This document shows positions 28,687 to 37,130 of a stretch of 64,000 nucleotides of DNA, one piece after another. Position numbers and translations under genes: made by a program. Every line of letters starts with the position of its first letter. Position 1 is the first letter of the stretch. Origin of the DNA: NIOZ-UU13 sp964444135 (GTDB taxonomy: Bacteria > Planctomycetota > Phycisphaerae > Sedimentisphaerales > Anaerobacaceae); the NCBI GenBank assembly GCA_964444135.1, contig CAYUFX010000003.1, positions 1 to 64,000 of the forward strand, written 5' to 3'. Under the pieces are notes generated by a model that saw only the letters and a list, made by a program, of their open reading frames with translations, did not search any database and had not been told where the DNA came from.

Positions 28687-29478
28687 ATGAGTCAAGTTGC
28701 TAAAGTAAAATTTATAGATTATAACAGCAGCATAGCCAGGGCCCTTGACCTTATTGGTGCCCCACCTCGGCTGCCCCGGCAAGGTCTTATCATTATCAAG
28801 CCAAACCTGACAAATTCTTCACCACCGCCGGTTACAACGAGTGTCATCGCTGCCGAAGCGATATACAACTACTGCAAAGCCCACACAAAGGCTGAAATCG
28901 TAATAGGTGAAGGCTGTGGAACCGGAAGAACTCCGGACGTTTTCGATACGCTTGGATACACAGACCTGAGCAATAGATACGGCATAAAACTAATCGACTT
29001 CAACGAAGCCGAAACCACTGTGCTCAAAAATGATAATGCCCTGCAATTAAAGCAGTTCTTTATGCCGAAGATCGTTCAGCGGGCGTTCGTAATTTCACTG
29101 CCCGTCCTTAAAGACCACAGCTTCACCAAAACCACGATTGCGATGAAAAATATGTTTGGCATCGCTCCGGGCAGGTTCTATTCGGGCTCCTGGAACAAAT
29201 CAAAGCTCCACAGCCCATCAACGGACAAGTCCGTTGTGGATGTATGCTTATTTAAAAAGCCCGACCTCTCGGTAGTTGACGCCTCCGTCGCCCTGAAGGG
29301 AATGCACCTTGCCGGAAGGCACAAGAACATAGCTCTTATCCCGGCTGGCTTAGACCCCGTCGCCGTCGATACCCTCGGCAGTAAACTACTTGGCCACAAC
29401 CCCAAAAAGTTGGAATATCTGACACTGACCAACGGCCGGCTCGGCTCTATGGACAACATCGAAATATTAAACGGTTAA
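28687..29478 (+). CDS. DUF362 domain protein
   Basis: 263 residues covering a DUF362 domain: LIIIKPNLTNSSPPP, EIVIGEGCGTGRTPD, FVISLPVLKDHSFTKTT, MKNMFGIAPGRFYS, and LIPAGLDPVAVDTLGSKLLG. Many DUF362 proteins carry an added ferredoxin domain; this one has no CxxCxxC cluster, so it is the short form. The function is unknown. AAGAAGGA lies upstream. It is alone on the plus strand with its own promoter candidate and a hairpin after it. Confidence 0.87.
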   Translation: MSQVAKVKFIDYNSSIARALDLIGAPPRLPRQGLIIIKPNLTNSSPPPVTTSVIAAEAIYNYCKAHTKAEIVIGEGCGTGRTPDVFDTLGYTDLSNRYGIKLIDFNEAETTVLKNDNALQLKQFFMPKIVQRAFVISLPVLKDHSFTKTTIAMKNMFGIAPGRFYSGSWNKSKLHSPSTDKSVVDVCLFKKPDLSVVDASVALKGMHLAGRHKNIALIPAGLDPVAVDTLGSKLLGHNPKKLEYLTLTNGRLGSMDNIEILNG

Positions 29479-29504
29479 TCAACTCTCAATTACCAATTAA
29501 CAAT

Positions 29505-29537
29505 GGGGCTTATACCGAATCAATCGATATAAGCCCC
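29505..29537. terminator. Hairpin between convergent genes
   Basis: GGGGCTTATA and TATAAGCCCC form a perfect 10-bp stem with a 13-base loop, 27 bases after the DUF362 stop and 126 bases from the end of the convergent PA14 gene. No T tract follows on either side, so it may stop or protect transcripts without being a textbook terminator. Just after it, 29571-29610 carries a piece of the CATTGCGAG dispersed repeat. Confidence 0.5.
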
Positions 29538-29662
29538 GAATTGACGCAAATCCGTTGCCCTCTCGTTTGTCATTGCGAGTCCTCCAAAGGCGGACGCGGC
29601 AATCTTAAACTTTGAAAGCTTCGTATCAACCGCGCAATTTTAATTACCGACTAAATCCCGGC

Positions 29663-32110
29663 TTACGGTGCCAGCTCCGGCGGCGGAGGATACAGCCGAA
29701 TATCATCGAAGTACATCATACCTGAACCGCCAGCCTGCGGGTTGTTCTTATTGCCTAAGCCGAGGGCAATAGTATTGACATTGGCAAGGTTCACACCCTG
29801 GTCCGCAAAGGCCTGCAAATCGATATTCCATTCAGTCCAGGTTTCTACCTGTGCTGCATTAGGATTATCATTAGTGACAATCGCATTACCGTTGAGAGCA
29901 ACATACAACGTCTCAGCAGCGTTAGCAGCATCGCCTATGAACCAAATTGTCAGTGTGGTGACACCTCTCTCGGTCCAGTCACGCGGATAAGTTAATGTCA
30001 AAGTCGCTTCAGAGTACCCAATACTGTTGTCGTAGGAAAACGGCATCGACTGCCTGCCACCATGAACGATAGTTTGCTCGGCAAAAGGAGGATTTTCATA
30101 ACCAACGACGGAGCCATTTGTCGGGATGCCATATCCGTCTATCCACGCGTTAAATATCCTGTTGCTCTCGGGGTCATCGGGATTAAGGTCATTGTAGCTC
30201 TCGAAATCGTCCACGACAAGGAAGTTGGCTGTCGTAAAGCTCCAGACATTGCCTACCCATGGACTGTCGGGATTGACATTGTTAACCTCATCAACACGCC
30301 AGTAGTAAGTGATATCCCATTCAAGTTTTCCGGGATTATAGGTCTCAGAACCAAGGTTCAAACTGCCTTTGTATTCAGGTGAACCTGTATCGGCATTTTT
30401 CACGGCATCTCTATCAGTGCTGAAGTATAGCTCATGTGAAGCGGCATAGACTCCCGGTGACCAGTTAAGAATCGCTGTTTGCTTTACATCCGAATCACCA
30501 TCAGCAGGGGATGCAGCAAAGGCTTTCTCCGCCAGATATGGCGTCGCACCAATGTAATTCGCACTAATCACTGTCATGGCCCCGACTCCGGGACCACTCC
30601 AGGAAACCATTATACTATCGCCCATCGTACTTCCCTTCATCAGAGCCTCGATGTAATATCTCTCGCCGGCCACAAGGCTCTGCGGCTGCGACTCCGCCTC
30701 GCCTGCGGTGCTGGCGATCATGACCGCATTCGCTGGATCCTCATCGGGGCTCAAGCGTATCTGTCCCTCATTCTCGGCTTCAATCAAGAACGTATAGTTG
30801 CCCGTGTCCGGGGCGAACAGCCAGCCGCGAAGTCGGCTGCCAAATTGCTCGGCCCAGTCCACAGGACCCTGGAAGTACGACACAAACTCCGACCCGTCAG
30901 GACTGTCGGGATAGCGCTCATTACCCGTCAAGTTGGATACATTTGAACCACTAATATCGAACCACCACTCACGGATGATTTTACCCGGGCCGGCTGCTAC
31001 CGTCTTGAAGCTCCAGACATCGCCCTGTCGTTCTGTCCCGTCCATCTCGACCTCGTTGACCCGGAAGTAGTAGTTAGTCTCCGCCATAAGCAAACCAGGA
31101 GCATATGTCGCCTCTTGCTGGATGCCTTTATCGGCCTCGCCGGTACCGTCGGTCACCGCAACCTTATCGGTGCCGAAGAACAGATGGTGCTTCAGCGGCA
31201 TTATAGAATGGCCTGCGCCCCAGCTTAGCTGCGCATCTATCATCACATCGCCGGCGCCGTTAGCCAGGCTGGGTCCCCAGGCGTTCAGCGACCGGGCCAC
31301 AAAGCTCCAGAGGTCACCCGTGATGACAGTGCCATCGGCCTCTACCCCATCTATCCGCCAGTAGTACCTCGTCCCCGGCTCAATGGGTTCGAGGTGCCAG
31401 TAAACCATATAAGCCTGCTCACTCACCTGAACCAGAGCGTCAGGATTTGTGCCGAAATACACGCGCTGGAGTTGGGCCGTATCTCCAGAGGTCCACATAA
31501 GCAGCGGTTCAGCCACGTCTTCGGCGCCATCAGCCGGGTCGGGGTCTCTGGCCTTCTGGAAAAATTGGGTCAGCGCGTCACTCTCTATATCCACGAAGTT
31601 TATTTTGCAGTTTTCGGAGCCAGGCCCCGGCTTGATGGTTAAACGGCCGTCGCTCAGCTCCACCGTCACGTTGAACTCGTCAAAATCAAAGGGGGGTTCG
31701 GGCGGATACGGATCAGGGTCGGTTAGCAGCACACCTTCGACATCAAAGTTATTGGTCTGGTCCCCGTAATCTGGGTCACCACAAACCATAAAGATATTGT
31801 AAGTGCCGTTGGGCAATTCGATCTCCCACATCCTGTCTCCTGCCTGCTGGAGGTGGTTCAGTGTGTCGTAACGCTGATCGGGAGCATTTCCGCTGTTGCG
31901 GTCGCGCGCACCGCTCCTTATGTCTTGGTCCCACCCGTAGCTCCAGCCGTTGTCGTGCTCAACAAAGGGTTCGCCATATTCGGGCAGATACCCCTCTGGT
32001 ATTGGTGCCCCGGATGACTGGAAATTAATCTTTATCTCGCTGGCACCGACGACTCCCACAGTCAGGCCAAAGCCCAACACTAAAACTAAAAGAATCAATT
32101 TTCTACACAT
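29663..32110 (-). CDS. Large secreted malectin / fibronectin-like / PA14 / C-terminal lectin-like protein
   Basis: 815 residues. A signal peptide (LILLVLVLGFGLTVGVVGA) is followed by a malectin-like carbohydrate-binding domain (INFQSSGAPIPEGYLPEYG ... LPNGTYNIFMVCGDPDYG, about 25-175). Two Ig/fibronectin-like modules follow (recurring YYWRIDGVEADG, YYFRVNEVEMDG and W-S-F). A PA14 domain comes next (IIREWWFDISGSNVSNL ... DTGNYTFLIEAENEGQIRLS, about 380-520), then another Ig-like module (YYWRVDEVN) and a C-terminal jelly-roll starting LVVDDFESYND. No catalytic residues were recognised; it probably binds glycans at the cell surface. It has a very strong AAGGAGG site. Confidence 0.85.
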   Translation of the reverse strand: MCRKLILLVLVLGFGLTVGVVGASEIKINFQSSGAPIPEGYLPEYGEPFVEHDNGWSYGWDQDIRSGARDRNSGNAPDQRYDTLNHLQQAGDRMWEIELPNGTYNIFMVCGDPDYGDQTNNFDVEGVLLTDPDPYPPEPPFDFDEFNVTVELSDGRLTIKPGPGSENCKINFVDIESDALTQFFQKARDPDPADGAEDVAEPLLMWTSGDTAQLQRVYFGTNPDALVQVSEQAYMVYWHLEPIEPGTRYYWRIDGVEADGTVITGDLWSFVARSLNAWGPSLANGAGDVMIDAQLSWGAGHSIMPLKHHLFFGTDKVAVTDGTGEADKGIQQEATYAPGLLMAETNYYFRVNEVEMDGTERQGDVWSFKTVAAGPGKIIREWWFDISGSNVSNLTGNERYPDSPDGSEFVSYFQGPVDWAEQFGSRLRGWLFAPDTGNYTFLIEAENEGQIRLSPDEDPANAVMIASTAGEAESQPQSLVAGERYYIEALMKGSTMGDSIMVSWSGPGVGAMTVISANYIGATPYLAEKAFAASPADGDSDVKQTAILNWSPGVYAASHELYFSTDRDAVKNADTGSPEYKGSLNLGSETYNPGKLEWDITYYWRVDEVNNVNPDSPWVGNVWSFTTANFLVVDDFESYNDLNPDDPESNRIFNAWIDGYGIPTNGSVVGYENPPFAEQTIVHGGRQSMPFSYDNSIGYSEATLTLTYPRDWTERGVTTLTIWFIGDAANAAETLYVALNGNAIVTNDNPNAAQVETWTEWNIDLQAFADQGVNLANVNTIALGLGNKNNPQAGGSGMMYFDDIRLYPPPPELAP

Positions 32111-32267
32111 AATAGTCCTCCTTAAAAAAAGTTAAAATTTCCATTCTTTGACCACACACCAAAATAAGCGTTCTCGCAAAAGCGGGATACGAATTTCTCA
32201 TTGAAATGTGCAAAATCTCCCCTCCGAGGCACAAAGTCGCCGTTACAACTAACTCTGTGCCCTGCAT
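32103..32267 (-). CDS. Possible 54-residue leader peptide ahead of the PA14 gene
   Basis: An ATG at 32265-32267 has a perfect AGGAGG (32275-32280) seven bases upstream and opens a 54-codon frame that ends at 32103, four bases inside the next gene, so the stop and the downstream ATG overlap. The peptide (MQGTELVVTATLCLGGEIL...) is unlike anything I know and is moderately hydrophobic. Ribosome site quality and the overlap suggest translation and possible coupling to the PA14 gene. The odd residue composition is the main reason for doubt. Confidence 0.4.
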   Translation of the reverse strand: MQGTELVVTATLCLGGEILHISMRNSYPAFARTLILVCGQRMEILTFFKEDYYV

Positions 32268-32324
32268 AATAGCTCCTCCTTTATTTGGAACAGCCTAAAG
32301 ATTCCACATAGACAACCAATTATA

Positions 32325-32354
32325 TTTATACCAGATTTGCTATCTTAACGTCAA
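32325..32354 (-). promoter_or_regulatory. Candidate sigma-70 promoter for the PA14 gene
   Basis: On the minus strand TTGACG is followed after 18 bases by TATAAA, which runs on into TATAAT. It lies about 55 bases upstream of the leader ORF start and after the end of the esterase gene, which gives the PA14 gene its own transcript. The interval 32268-32421 has nothing else. Confidence 0.6.
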
Positions 32355-32421
32355 GAATAAAATATAGTTAGGATGTTTTGATAATGTTCCTGGAGCAGCC
32401 GAGGGTGCTTTGAAGGGAGCT

Positions 32422-33795
32422 TTAGTTCCGACCCATCGCTGCAAAGTGCATATCAGCAAAATCCATAAACTGCTGCCAGTCATATTGAGTAAGGTTATGG
32501 CCGCCGGAACGAATGTGATAACCAATGGCACCTTTCTGAACGGGCTGATCGAGGCTGGGCATCGCCTTCACACCCAGTCCCTTGACACCCAGCAAATGAT
32601 AAACGGGAGCCGCATTTTTGCACGCCAAGAACTCACCTCGCGGGTCGGCCCACAAGTCCTTATCAGCACTGGTTACATAAACCGGACGCGGTGCAATCAG
32701 TGCAATGAGCATGTGCTGGTCAACAGGCAGGTCGTCTTCTTTTCCATTGTACTTCTTGAAATTCCCACAGAACCAGTGTGGAAAGCTCTTATTGATACGC
32801 TCGACAGTCTCTCCGAATCGCCGGCGACTCAGCGCCGCCCCGCCGCAGCCGGAGTTGTTGGAAATCACAAAGGCAAAACGCTCGTCCTGTGCACCTGCCC
32901 ACAGGGCTGTCTTGCCCAAGCGTGAGTGCCCTAACACAGCAACACGCTTGTTATCAATATCATCGTCGGTCTCAAAGTAGTCCATAGAGCGGCTCAAGCC
33001 CCACGCCCAGGCGCCTATAGAACCCCAGGCATCGGGCGCGCGTTCGCCATCGATTAGTTTATCAAAGACAGGGTGTACGCCATTTTTAAAACCATCGTGA
33101 AAGTCCGGGTCGATGTCACCATAGTAAATCGTTGCCAGGCCGTAGCCGCGTTTGAGTATCTTTTCAACCGGAAATCTCGCACGGCCGCGACCACGCGATT
33201 CTTCATTAGCGAGGTTCTTCACTACCCCCTTGCTTCCCGGGCGCATCCAGCTTTCTGAGAGCTTGATAGCAGGGTCAGGGTGGATGGTATGGTTGCCGCC
33301 AAAGTTCAGGATAACAAAAATGGGAACAGGCGTTTTGACCGCATTGGGCAGATAGATAAGTATGTCCATCTTCGGCCCATCTTTTTTGCCGGTAAAGTTC
33401 ACGGTTACCTGCTTGCGAGTGGCCAAACCGGCCAGTGCCTTTCGCTCCAGGTCAAAGACCTTGAAGGCCATATTCTTCGGCTTACCTATTGGCGCACGAC
33501 CATAGACATATTTTCGGAAAATCTCGAGTATTTCCGGCCGACGTTTGGTCCGCCATGTTTCGGCGTTGGTTACCTTCGTTCCATCGGAGAGAACTAATGG
33601 ATCGGGCAAAGTGTATTTCGGGACTCTTTGCTCGGAATAGTTGGTCTCGGAGCGTTGTTTCATAAGTTCCTCGACTAATTCAGGTGAGGCCTTCCAGCCG
33701 CTGTCTGCGGAGTTACTGAGCCCAAAGACCTCAGCAGGAAAAAAAATGGTACTGAAGACGGTCAAAAACGTTACGAGTAATTTATTGTTGAACAT
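32422..33795 (-). CDS. CE15-like glucuronoyl esterase / alpha-beta hydrolase
   Basis: 457 residues with a signal peptide (LLVTFLTVFSTIFFPAEVFG) and an alpha/beta hydrolase core like carbohydrate esterase family 15: EIFRKYVYGRAP, VILNFGGNHTI, GYGLATIYYGDIDPD, WGSIGAWAWGLSRSMDYF, nucleophile motif GHSRLGKTALWAG, and a late HNLTQYDWQQF supplying the His. CE15 proteins usually show GCSRxGK, and the Cys is replaced by His here, as in many bacterial members. It probably cleaves esters on uronic-acid-bearing polysaccharides outside the cytoplasm. It could alternatively act as an acetylxylan esterase. Confidence 0.85.
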   Translation of the reverse strand: MFNNKLLVTFLTVFSTIFFPAEVFGLSNSADSGWKASPELVEELMKQRSETNYSEQRVPKYTLPDPLVLSDGTKVTNAETWRTKRRPEILEIFRKYVYGRAPIGKPKNMAFKVFDLERKALAGLATRKQVTVNFTGKKDGPKMDILIYLPNAVKTPVPIFVILNFGGNHTIHPDPAIKLSESWMRPGSKGVVKNLANEESRGRGRARFPVEKILKRGYGLATIYYGDIDPDFHDGFKNGVHPVFDKLIDGERAPDAWGSIGAWAWGLSRSMDYFETDDDIDNKRVAVLGHSRLGKTALWAGAQDERFAFVISNNSGCGGAALSRRRFGETVERINKSFPHWFCGNFKKYNGKEDDLPVDQHMLIALIAPRPVYVTSADKDLWADPRGEFLACKNAAPVYHLLGVKGLGVKAMPSLDQPVQKGAIGYHIRSGGHNLTQYDWQQFMDFADMHFAAMGRN

Positions 33796-33938
33796 ATAAA
33801 AACCTCCAAATCCTGACTAATTGTTTGATTATATTCAATCGTATCCCAGGTGGTCAATAGCCAAACCAGGATTTTCAAAAAAGAAAAATGGACCTTGCCT
33901 GTCTCGGCGCGGCCGAGCAATGACGGTCGGGCCAAAAC

Positions 33939-36689
33939 CTAATCATATTCAGGAGCAGTACAAAATAGCCACTCGGCTGCCATAATTGCGAAATCTATGA
34001 AGTCAACCTTACAATCCTTATTAAGGTCGGAGAAGGGATACGGATGCTCCGAATCTCCGCAATACGGCAATGGATTAACCGTCAGGTCATAAAGTATCGG
34101 TGAGGGACCCCGCTCTGCGGGAAGCCAGGCCTGCTGGTCTGCACTTTGAAAAGTAACTTTCATTTCCAGATATCTTCCGTTCGGAGTATTTAGGAGCGCC
34201 GAACTGTTTTTGACCTCTTCCCATACTGACCATCTACGCCGGTCATTAGAGCTCCTCGCTTTAACAGTTAAAGATGTTCCTGTCGGCTCATAGCTGTTCC
34301 AGGATATCAGGCCCCATTGTGAATCAAAAACTTTAGTATTGTGAACAACCGTCCATGAGCCGGTTTTTGTCGTGAACGTTCTCGATATTAGTCCAGTCAT
34401 ATCACTGTAGCCGTAGTGCCTGGTGCCGGCAATTCTTTTCGAAAGGTCAATCAGATTAGTTTGAGGGTCTATCCTGTTAATATACTCGTCGCCGTTATCC
34501 ACTACCCAAACCTTGCCGTCAGCATCAACCACCACGCCCGTAGGGGTATTTCCGACAGGAATGGTTTGCAGCTTGACACCATCATTGCTCCAACGAGTTA
34601 CAGTGCACGGCTGGGAGTCTGCAGTCCAGACATCACCGTCATCTGTACAGGCAACCCCTCTTGATTCATACGCGCCGGGCTTAGTCCAGTCGAGCGTGCC
34701 GGTTTGTATGTTAATCCTGGAAAGTTTAACTTCCGTCCATCCACTAACAAAAAGATGCCCGAACCTGTCTAAACCCAAGCCATAAACGAAATGTCCTAAA
34801 TTAACAACGGAAAGTGAATCATCTACAGGGTCCAATCTCAACACATAGCCTCCACTGTGGCCGGAAGACCAGAGAATACCATTCTCATCCACGACAGCCC
34901 CATAAGCGGTATGATTGAACGACGAAACGTCGATTGTCTTTAATATTTGCCCGTCCGAGCCACGTATATAATAATACTTCATACTGCCGAAACAGCCGGC
35001 CCAGATATTGCTGGATTTATCCACAGCAATTCCTCGCGGCCCAACCTCCCAGGAATCGTTCGTATAGGCTCCCTGATACTGACCTGGTATGTAGGTCCCT
35101 TCACCTCCCGGAATTAGTACCACCTCATAAATAACGCATTCATCGCTGGCCCAGGGCAGGATTTCATCATCAGTAATCCGGCCATCCCCATCAAGGTCGC
35201 GGGATGTTTCAATAATGCCATTCCAGTTGCGATCCATATATTGTCCGTTTTCCAGTAGTCCGATTTTAACCACAGTACCAGTATAGCGATTGCCAACCCA
35301 GCAATTGCCGAACAGATCTACAGTGGTTCTCGAGGGATCGCCATTTGAGCGCGGCCCTGTGCGATATCGGCCTAATTCCCTGCCGGTCTTTGTATCCACT
35401 TTGGAAACTGTCCCTTCGTTGGAGTTGGGTACCCAAATGAACGGCAAAGTAGTTGACTCGATTGAAAGCTGGAGCTGGTCGGGAACCGTTTCATACTCGA
35501 GGCTAATAAGTGTCCCTTTATCAAAATCCTCATTTATAGTATATATCCGGCCTCGGCCAGATGGAGGGAGGGAGACTGCAAATGTCGTTACCGCTTTGAC
35601 CATGTCATCTTTACTCGCATCGCTTGAAGAAACTGCCGTGATCAGCTCTTCCAGCACACTGCCATCAGGTATGTTAGGTTCGGGTGTAATTTCCAGTATC
35701 AGTTTCAAAAAGCCGCCGGAAGGCAGAACAGGGCTGCTCCATCCGGCGCCTGTTACTGCGTCGGTAATATCGGCCTGACTCAAAGTATCAAAGTAACTTA
35801 CGTTCCAATTTTCATTCCACCCGGAGCAGGTAATTATAAAACGGTCAGACGCAAACCTTTGGTTCTCCAGCTTTATATCGTAAATGGCGACCATCCCCTC
35901 ACCAATTGTCTGGTTTTTCGTCTGCAAGGTTAAATCATTATAAACATCATCGCCGGCATACAGGAGCTCATCGTCTGTGCGAATCTGCAAGTCCGGCTGA
36001 ACATATTGACTCGAATCAACAACGATTACGTTGTCGAAAACAGCTCTGCACTGTACACCGTCCCTGCGTGACGTAACAGCCAAACCGATATAAACGGTCT
36101 GGGGCATGTCGATGGTCGCCGGGTTACGGCCTTGCGGGTCGGGAGAGACAAACTCATCGTTGGGCTGGGCGACCCAATTAATGCCATCCACCGAATAATA
36201 ACCTGTGAATGTGCTGCCTTGACGCACAATTCTAATCCAGCAGGGCAAAGTGATTTTGCCCGGCCTGGTACTTGATGAATTCGTGGATTGACCGACAAAT
36301 TGGCGGTGCAGAAAAGTTGTACCACCAGAAGGCGTCAGCGCCATAAAAGCATGTTTGGAATTGGCCTCAAGTGTCTGGCGAATCATCAAGCCGGCCTTGG
36401 CCCAGTCATTGGTATTTTCTATGCTCACAATGCGTGCCGTTATTACACTATCGCCCAGCACGGTCATACACACGTAGCAGAAAGCATCTGAGCTGTACCA
36501 GATATCTGCACCGTCTCCGGCAACAATCCATTCGTTGTTTTCTTCAAAAGCAATCCCGGCTATACTCTGGAACCCGATATCATGCAGAGACCATCCCGTG
36601 GGCAGTTGAGCTGATGCTTTGCCGGCAAAGGTCAGCACCAAAACAAATAAAACCAGGCAAGTCAATTGTCCATACATAGATAGTTTCAT
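33939..36689 (-). CDS. Secreted DUF1349 / NHL-like propeller protein with dockerin-like tail
   Basis: About 916 residues. After a signal peptide (LTCLVLFVLVLTFAGKASA) comes a DUF1349-type concanavalin-like domain (AKAGLMIRQTLEANSKHAFM, RIVRQGSTFTGYYSVDGINW). A linker follows, then a streptogramin-lyase/NHL-type propeller (WVPNSNEGTVSKVDTKTG, GIAVDKSSNIWAGCFG, TPTGVVVDADGKVWVVDNGD). The C-terminus ends with one EF-hand/dockerin-like motif, SDLNKDCKVDFIDFAIMAAEWL written in parts: D-x-N-x-D-x-x-x-D, then the helix AIMAAEWL. Such tails are typical of planctomycete exported proteins. The ATG at 36689 is chosen because the earlier open frame is Pro/Val/Gln-rich repeat text and the signal peptide begins here. 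Confidence 0.82.
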   Translation of the reverse strand: MKLSMYGQLTCLVLFVLVLTFAGKASAQLPTGWSLHDIGFQSIAGIAFEENNEWIVAGDGADIWYSSDAFCYVCMTVLGDSVITARIVSIENTNDWAKAGLMIRQTLEANSKHAFMALTPSGGTTFLHRQFVGQSTNSSSTRPGKITLPCWIRIVRQGSTFTGYYSVDGINWVAQPNDEFVSPDPQGRNPATIDMPQTVYIGLAVTSRRDGVQCRAVFDNVIVVDSSQYVQPDLQIRTDDELLYAGDDVYNDLTLQTKNQTIGEGMVAIYDIKLENQRFASDRFIITCSGWNENWNVSYFDTLSQADITDAVTGAGWSSPVLPSGGFLKLILEITPEPNIPDGSVLEELITAVSSSDASKDDMVKAVTTFAVSLPPSGRGRIYTINEDFDKGTLISLEYETVPDQLQLSIESTTLPFIWVPNSNEGTVSKVDTKTGRELGRYRTGPRSNGDPSRTTVDLFGNCWVGNRYTGTVVKIGLLENGQYMDRNWNGIIETSRDLDGDGRITDDEILPWASDECVIYEVVLIPGGEGTYIPGQYQGAYTNDSWEVGPRGIAVDKSSNIWAGCFGSMKYYYIRGSDGQILKTIDVSSFNHTAYGAVVDENGILWSSGHSGGYVLRLDPVDDSLSVVNLGHFVYGLGLDRFGHLFVSGWTEVKLSRINIQTGTLDWTKPGAYESRGVACTDDGDVWTADSQPCTVTRWSNDGVKLQTIPVGNTPTGVVVDADGKVWVVDNGDEYINRIDPQTNLIDLSKRIAGTRHYGYSDMTGLISRTFTTKTGSWTVVHNTKVFDSQWGLISWNSYEPTGTSLTVKARSSNDRRRWSVWEEVKNSSALLNTPNGRYLEMKVTFQSADQQAWLPAERGPSPILYDLTVNPLPYCGDSEHPYPFSDLNKDCKVDFIDFAIMAAEWLFCTAPEYD

Positions 36690-37130
36690 CTGAGAAACCT
36701 CATCTGCCTGCACCTGTGTTTGCCTCGACACCTGTACCCGCGTTTTCTGTGCGGGCAGCACAGGTGCGGGCACAGGTGACGCAGGCATAGGTGTTTTTCA
36801 GCTTTGCCGCTATTATTTGCATGGCTTTATGAGACAACTCCTCGGATAAATAAAGATGTTCTTGCGCAGCAGAGTGAGAACGCACATCCGTTGGCAAGCT
36901 TAAATATACCAGTTTATCGCCCTATTAGTCAAACCTCTTTCACGAAACGACACGAGTGTATCGTGGTGTTTTATCTAAATCTGCATAAATTCAGACAGAA
37001 TCCCCGGAATCACAATTTGCACCAAGTCTGCTAAAAAAACAAGTGGAGACAGATAGTCCCTGAGTGCACGAAAAATCCTAATAAAGAATTGGTTACTTAG
37101 GACAAATCCCGATAGTTCTCAAACATACGG
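36690..37130. other. Non-coding stretch with a CACAGGTG inverted-repeat block
   Basis: 36707-36786 contains several direct and inverted copies of CACAGGTG / CACCTGTG around a central GTACCCGCG...GTGCGGGC, giving a possible multi-stem hairpin in the leader of the propeller gene. A 65-codon minus-strand frame crosses this block (36700-36897, TTG start). Its first 50 residues look protein-like but match nothing I recognise. 36900-37130 shows nothing. Confidence 0.4.

Noticed and set aside
36700..36897. 65-codon minus-strand frame with a CxxC-like pair
   Set aside because: Begins with TTG, passes through the CACAGGTG repeat block and matches nothing; noted only within the gap description.
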